From: Fodinicurvata fenggangensis DSM 21160
Lineage (GTDB): Bacteria; Pseudomonadota; Alphaproteobacteria; Kiloniellales; DSM-21159
NCBI RefSeq assembly: GCF_000686045.1
Contig: NZ_JMLV01000004.1
Coordinates: 186,001 to 250,000 of the forward strand
DNA length: 64,000 bases
Reading direction: 5' to 3'
This document shows positions 59,601 through 64,000 of the stretch, one piece after another. Each line of letters begins with the position of its first letter. Position 1 is the stretch's first letter. Below the pieces are notes generated by a model that was not told the DNA's origin, made no database searches, and was given only the letters and a program-made list of their open reading frames with translations. A program made the position numbers and the translations under genes.

Positions 59601-61215
59601 CGCGATAGCGGTCGGACAGCACGGCCAGCGGCGCGTCGTCGCCCATGGAGCCCACGGCTTCCTTGGCGGTTTCGACCATGGGGTGGAGGATCAGTTCCAT
59701 GTCCTCCATGTTCAGGCCGAACTCGAGTTGGCGGCGGCGCAGCTGCTCCTTGTCATAGTCGCGCGGCTCGCCCCGGTCGGGGCGGATGATGTCGTCGATC
59801 ACGCGGATCGACTTCACCCAGTCGGCGAAGGGCTGGCTGGCGGCCAGGCGGTCCTTCATCTCGCCGTCGTGGTAGAGGCGGCCCTCCTGCAGGTCCACGG
59901 CCAGCATCTCGCCGGGGCCCAGGCGACCCTTCTCGACGATGTTGGCCTCGTCCAGGCGCACCATGCCGGTTTCCGAGCCGGCGAACAGCAGGCCCTCGTT
60001 GGTGATGGTGTAGCGCATGGGGCGCAGGCCGTTGCGGTCCATGCCGGCGACCAGCCAGCGGCCGCCGTAGCCGCAGATGGCGGCCGGGCCGTCCCAGGGT
60101 TCCATCACGGCGTTGACGTAGCTGTAGAGCGCCTTCCATGAGTCCGGCATGTCGCTGTCGGGATTCCAGGCCTCGGGAATGGTCATCAGCTTGGCCATGG
60201 GCAGGTCGCGGCCCGAGCGGACCAGCAGCTCAATGACCGCGTCCAGGGCGGCGGAGTCCGAGGAGCCCGGCTGGATGATCGGCTTCACGTCGTCGATGGC
60301 CGCGCCCAGGACGTCGCTGGACAGGCGGCATTCGTGCGCCTTCATCCAGTTGGTGTTGCCCTTGACGGTGTTGATCTCGCCGTTGTGGGCCAGCACGCGG
60401 AAGGGCTGTGCCAGGCGCCAGGTGGGGAAGGTATTGGTGGAATAGCGCTGGTGGAAGATGGCGAAGTTCGACACGAAGCGCTCGTCCAGCAGGTCGGGGT
60501 AGAAGCTGGAAAGCTGCTCGGCCAGGAACATGCCCTTGTAGATGATCGAGCGCCCCGACAGCGAGCAGATATAGAAGTCCTTGATGGATTCCTGCTCGGC
60601 GGCGCGTTCGATGCGGCGGCGGATGGCATAGAGGTCGATCTCGAAGCGCGCCAGGGACACGTCCTTGGTGTTGGCGATCATGATCTGCTCGATCTCGGGC
60701 CGGGTTGCATTGGCCTTCTCGCCGATCACCTCGGTGTTCACCGGCACCTGGCGCCAGCCATGAATGGTGTAGCCGTACTGCAGGATCTCGCGTTCGACCA
60801 GCACGCGGCAGCGCTCCTGCGCGCCGTGGTCGGTGCGCGGCAGGAAGACCATGCCGACCCCGATGTGGGCTTCGCCGGCGTCGTGGCCGGTGCGGGCCAC
60901 GTGCTCGTGGAAGAAACCCTGGGGAATCTGCACGTGAATGCCGCAGCCGTCGCCGGTCTTGCCGTCGGCGTCCACGGCACCGCGGTGCCAGACGGCCTTC
61001 AGCGCCTCGATGCCGGCCACGACCACGTCGCGACTGGGGGTGCCGTCCAGCGAGGCCACCAGGCCGACGCCGCAGGAATCATGCTCGTCGGCCGGGTCGT
61101 AAAGGCCCTCGCGTTCCAGGCGGCGCAGTTCGCTTGCCTGCAGGCCGACCTGCTTCAGGCTTTCGGCTTCGGCAAGCTGTGCGTTGCGGGCCGCTTTCTT
61201 GATCCACTCGGTCAT
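56635..61215 (-). CDS. gltB: glutamate synthase (NADPH) large subunit
   Basis: A 1526-residue enzyme that makes two glutamates from glutamine and 2-oxoglutarate. The N-terminal glutaminase begins at Cys48 in [11 protein letters not shown], after a ~47-residue propeptide that is normally cleaved. The synthase domain includes the FMN-binding barrel with [22 protein letters not shown] and the 3Fe-4S cluster [13 protein letters not shown]. The C-terminal domain (residues ~1270-1500) has the GXGXX beta-helix ([13 protein letters not shown]-like [42 protein letters not shown]). It is 22 bp after gltD and ends at an intrinsic terminator. Confidence 0.98.
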   Translation of the reverse strand: [1526 protein letters not shown]

Positions 61216-61237
61216 TGTCTCGATTCCTTTCGCGGCT

Positions 61238-62686
61238 TTATTCGGCGGCCATGACGGCCGGCCCCTCGGCCTTGGCCTTCAGGTGGCGGTCGATGGATTC
61301 GGCGGCGTCGCGGCCGTCGCGGATGGCCCAGACCACCAGCGAGGCGCCGCGCATGATGTCGCCAGCGGCGAAGACGCCGTCCAGGTTCGACATCATCGTC
61401 CGATGATCGACACGCACGGTGCCCCAGTTGGTGGTCTCCAGTTCCGGCGCGTTGAACAGCACCGGCAGGTCTTCGGGATCGAAGCCCAGCGCCTTGATGA
61501 CCATGTCGGCCTTCAGCGTGAAGTTGGAGCCCTCCACCGGCTGCGGGGTCTGGCGCCCGGTGGCGTCGGCCACGCCCAGGTGCATGCGCACGGCGCGCAC
61601 CTCCTCGACGGTGTTGTCCCGGCCGTCGAAGGCCTCCGGCGCGGCCAGCCAGACGAACTCCACGCCCTCTTCCTCGGCATTGGCCACTTCGCGCTGCGAG
61701 CCCGGCATGTTCTTGCGGTCGCGGCGATAGAGGCACTTCACGGAGGTGGCGCCCTGGCGCACGGCGGTGCGCACGCAGTCCATGGCGGTGTCGCCGCCGC
61801 CGATCACCACCACGTCGCGGCCTTCGGCGTTCAGGGTGCCGTTGTCGAAATCAGGCACGGAATCGCCCAGGCCCTTGCGGTTCGAGGCGATCAGGTAGTC
61901 GAGCGCCGGGAAGACGTTCTGCAGGCCCGCGCCGGGCAGCTTCACGTCGCGCGCCTTATAGACGCCGGTGGCCAGCAGGACGGCGTCGTGCTTCGCGCGC
62001 AGCTCGGCCAGGCTGGCGTCGCGGCCCACCTCGAAGTTCAGCTTGAAGACCACGCCGGCATCGGCGATCAGGCGGCTGCGCCGTTCGACGACCTCCTTCT
62101 CCAGCTTGAAGTTGGGGATGCCATAGATCATCAGGCCGCCGGCCCGGTCGTGGCGGTCGTAGATGGTGACCTGGTAGCCCTTGCGGCGCAGCTGCTCGGC
62201 GGCGGCCATGCCGCCCGGCCCGGCACCGACGATGCCGATGGACTGGTCGCGCTCGTGGGTCGGCTTCACCGGCTGGACCCAGCCTTCCTCCCAGGCGGTG
62301 TCGGTGATGTACTTCTCGACCTGGCCGATGGTGACCGTGCCGTGCCCGGCCTGCTCGATGACGCAGTTGCCCTCGCACAGGCGGTCCTGGGGACAGATGC
62401 GCCCGCAGATCTCCGGGAAGTTGTTGGTGGCCTGGCTGACCTCATAGGCCTCTTCCAGGCGGCCTTCCGCCGTCAGCATCAGCCAGTCGGGGATGTTGTT
62501 GTGCACCGGGCAGTGCACCTGGCAGAAGGGCACGCCACACTGCGAACACCGCCCGGCCTGGTCGGCGGCGGAATCCGGGTCGAATTCCTCGTAGATCTCT
62601 TCGAAATCCTCTCGCCGTTCCGGCGCACTGCGCTTGGGGGGCGTGCGCTGTTCGAGGTTGACGAATTTCAGCATGCGGTTCGGCAT
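61238..62686 (-). CDS. gltD: glutamate synthase (NADPH) small subunit
   Basis: A 482-residue flavoprotein that passes NADPH electrons to GltB. The N-terminal domain has two 4Fe-4S motifs: CSQCGVPFCQVHCPVHNNIPDW and CGRICPQDRLCEGNC. Two dinucleotide sites follow, IGIVGAGPGGMAAAEQLRRKGYQVTIYD for FAD and VVVIGGGDTAMDCVRTAVRQGA for NADPH, with the C-terminal GVFAAGDIMRGASLVVWAIRDGRDAA. The start at 62686 is preceded by AGGA at short spacing; MLKF at 62674 is a second candidate. gltD is first in the operon, ahead of gltB; the usual order in many bacteria is reversed. Confidence 0.97.
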   Translation of the reverse strand: MPNRMLKFVNLEQRTPPKRSAPERREDFEEIYEEFDPDSAADQAGRCSQCGVPFCQVHCPVHNNIPDWLMLTAEGRLEEAYEVSQATNNFPEICGRICPQDRLCEGNCVIEQAGHGTVTIGQVEKYITDTAWEEGWVQPVKPTHERDQSIGIVGAGPGGMAAAEQLRRKGYQVTIYDRHDRAGGLMIYGIPNFKLEKEVVERRSRLIADAGVVFKLNFEVGRDASLAELRAKHDAVLLATGVYKARDVKLPGAGLQNVFPALDYLIASNRKGLGDSVPDFDNGTLNAEGRDVVVIGGGDTAMDCVRTAVRQGATSVKCLYRRDRKNMPGSQREVANAEEEGVEFVWLAAPEAFDGRDNTVEEVRAVRMHLGVADATGRQTPQPVEGSNFTLKADMVIKALGFDPEDLPVLFNAPELETTNWGTVRVDHRTMMSNLDGVFAAGDIMRGASLVVWAIRDGRDAAESIDRHLKAKAEGPAVMAAE

Positions 62687-62791
62687 CGTTCCTGACTTTC
62701 CTGGCTTTTTCTGGGAGCCCGTTGCGGCGGGCCGCCGGTCGTCTTTAGCGGCGGTTATACGGCATTTCATCCGCTTTGACGAGCAAAAATC

Positions 62792-62821
62792 ATTATATAG
62801 GTCAGTAATAGATAACTAAAT
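62792..62821 (-). promoter_or_regulatory. candidate promoter of gltDB
   Basis: On the minus strand a perfect TATAAT -10 lies at 62792-62797, about 105 bp upstream of gltD, with a weak -35 (TTTAGT at 17 bp). The 414-bp gap 62687-63100 is AT-rich here; a TTGTCA at 62852-62857 facing infA has a weak -10 18 bp on. No gene or RNA can be supported in this gap. Confidence 0.5.
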
Positions 62822-63100
62822 GACAGCTGGCCTGAGCCGGAAGTGCAACTTTTGTCAGGCCGCAAATAAACCATCGAGAATGATAGTACCGAAACGAGAC
62901 TAAATATGTCGCTGGCAGGAAAAAAGGCGGCGCTGCTCTTGCGTTCACGGGGGCGAATGCCCTATATGCGAGTGCGCCGTGCGGCGAGATTGTGAATTCC
63001 AATCAAAGACTGTATGATCCGCGCGCTTTCCGACAGGCCCATGCTTGGGGAGAGCCACAACGGCGCTTTTGCCAGAAAGAACAACGACAGAAACGTAGGT

Positions 63101-63319
63101 ATGTCCAAAGAAGACCTGATGGAATTTCAGGGCACGGTTGCCGAACTGCTGCCCAACGCCATGTTCCGCGTGAAGCTGGACAACGGCCACGAAGTCCTGG
63201 CCCACACGGCCGGAAAGATGCGCAAGCACCGCATCCGCGTGTTGGCCGGAGACCGCGTCAACGTGGAAATGACGCCCTACGACCTGACCAAGGGCCGTAT
63301 CACCTTCCGCTACAAGTAA
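63101..63319 (+). CDS. infA: translation initiation factor IF-1
   Basis: A 72-residue OB-fold protein: [72 protein letters not shown]. It occupies the ribosomal A site during initiation. The start at 63101 gives the standard length; the extended frame from 63014 adds an unlikely 29 residues. maf follows at 11 bp and rng after it, the order common in Alphaproteobacteria. Confidence 0.98.
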   Translation: MSKEDLMEFQGTVAELLPNAMFRVKLDNGHEVLAHTAGKMRKHRIRVLAGDRVNVEMTPYDLTKGRITFRYK

Positions 63320-63330
63320 GGGGGCCGGCC

Positions 63331-63909
63331 GTGGCCGCTGCCCGCTTCATCCTCGCCTCGGCTTCGCCGCGCAGGCGCGATCTGTTGCGTCAGATCGGGC
63401 TGCCGCCGGACGCGATCGACCCGGCCGACCTGGATGAGACGCCGCTGAAGGGCGAGCTGCCGCCGGCCTATGCCAAGCGCATTGCGCGCGACAAGGCCGA
63501 GGCCGTGGCCGCGCGGCAGCAGGACGCCTATGTCCTGGCCGCCGATACGGTGGTGGCCCTGGGCCGGCGCATCCTGCCCAAGCCGGCGGACATGGCGACG
63601 GCGCGCAGCTGCCTGGAGAAGCTCTCCGGCCGGCGCCACCGCGTGCTGGGCGGCATCACCCTGATCCGTCCCGACGGCACATGCTCCCAACGCCTGGTGA
63701 CCACGGCGGTGCGCTTCAAGCGCCTGGATGAGATCGAGATCCAGGCCTATCTGGAGTCCGGCGAATGGGACGGCAAGGCCGGCGGCTATGCCATCCAGGG
63801 CTTCGCCGCCGCCTTCATCCCCTGGATCAACGGGTCCTACGACAATGTCGTAGGCCTGGCCGTGGACCAGGTCTGGAACCTCCTGAGGGGCGCGGGATAC
63901 CGGCCGTGA
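63331..63909 (+). CDS. maf: Maf-family nucleoside triphosphate pyrophosphatase
   Basis: A 192-residue house-cleaning pyrophosphatase that hydrolyses unusual nucleotides such as dTTP/UTP or modified bases. FILASASPRRRDLLRQIGL is the family start, with IDPADLDETP, YVLAADTVVALGRRILPKP, GRRHRVLGGITL and the C-terminal WDGKAGGYAIQGFAAAFIPWINGSYDNVVGL. The GTG start at 63331 with GGGGG upstream is chosen; an open frame further upstream is just non-coding. A GTGA overlap couples it to the next gene. Confidence 0.95.
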   Translation: MAAARFILASASPRRRDLLRQIGLPPDAIDPADLDETPLKGELPPAYAKRIARDKAEAVAARQQDAYVLAADTVVALGRRILPKPADMATARSCLEKLSGRRHRVLGGITLIRPDGTCSQRLVTTAVRFKRLDEIEIQAYLESGEWDGKAGGYAIQGFAAAFIPWINGSYDNVVGLAVDQVWNLLRGAGYRP

Positions 63910-64000
63910 GCGGGCGCCTGCTGATCTCGGCCTGGCCGGGGGAAACCCGGATCGCCCGCCTGGACGCCTACGACGAGCTGACCTTCCTGCGCATCCTGCG
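63906..64000 (+). CDS. rng: ribonuclease E/G family protein (partial, N-terminus)
   Basis: Thirty-one residues before the edge: a GTG start overlapping the maf stop by four bases, then SGRLLISAWPGETRIARLDAYDELTFLRIL. This matches the N-terminus of the RNase G-type proteins that follow infA-maf in Alphaproteobacteria. The gene symbol rests on position plus this short match. Confidence 0.75.
   Translation, partial: MSGRLLISAWPGETRIARLDAYDELTFLRIL

Noticed and set aside
1-64000. CRISPR arrays, prophage, insertion sequences, restriction or toxin-antitoxin genes
   Set aside because: Looked for on both strands; no transposase, integrase, spaced-repeat array, methylase/nuclease pair or small toxin pair is visible.

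Overview
The window is GC-rich, densely packed bacterial chromosome with no phage, plasmid, insertion-sequence or CRISPR signal. It most likely comes from an alphaproteobacterium, probably of the Rhodospirillales. The reasons are a Shemin-type 5-aminolevulinate synthase, the infA-maf-rng gene order at the right edge, a pdxH/17-kDa lipoprotein/DnaJ ... fabI-aroC neighbourhood, TAXI-type TRAP transport, BKACE enzymes, and dispersed palindromic repeats of the CTTCGAG...CTCAGCATGAGG type. The order-level call is inference from gene content only.

Layout. 1-7.4 kb: the start of a SAM methyltransferase, a hot-dog dehydratase, a class III aminotransferase, hemA, an aspartate-dehydrogenase-like gene, a PadR-like regulator behind a promoter with a Fur-box-like site, and a BASS-family transporter. 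7.4-12.9 kb: SDR, tandem Usp, CDF metal exporter, pdxH, a glycine-zipper lipoprotein, and a CbpA/CbpM-type chaperone pair. 13.0-23.3 kb: pbpC and a giant alpha-2-macroglobulin, followed by an NMT1-like binding protein and a YihY membrane protein. Codon choice in the first two differs from their neighbours. 23.5-26.4 kb: fabI, aroC, GNAT, response regulator. 26.5-31.8 kb: a five-gene minus-strand operon (DUF2007, TrmN6-like methyltransferase, carbon-nitrogen hydrolase, HDAC-like deacetylase, S49 protease) divergent from polyprenyl diphosphate synthase, then tRNA-Pro. 32-37 kb: two MFS exporters, each divergent from its own regulator (AraC, Lrp/AsnC). 37-41.4 kb: a TAXI-TRAP uptake operon with a Usp protein. 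41.9-48.4 kb: a signalling and catabolic island in which a response regulator/aminotransferase/BKACE operon diverges from a membrane protein, a periplasmic sulfite-oxidase-like protein and a histidine kinase. 48.4-52.8 kb: rpmI, rplT, pheS, pheT. 52.9-56.3 kb: GAF histidine kinase, EF-hand protein, and a methyltransferase bracketed by near-identical repeats. 56.6-62.7 kb: gltDB. 63.1-64 kb: infA, maf and the start of rng.

The most interesting points are: a deacetylase gene whose conserved N-terminus begins at a CTG overlapping the preceding stop codon; the two-component/aminotransferase/BKACE island with a cysteine-free sulfite-oxidase-like protein translationally coupled to its kinase; Lrp-type direct-repeat operators between an exporter and its regulator; a 19-bp palindrome on the promoter of an orphan GAF kinase; and a ~70-bp repeat pair around a methyltransferase gene.
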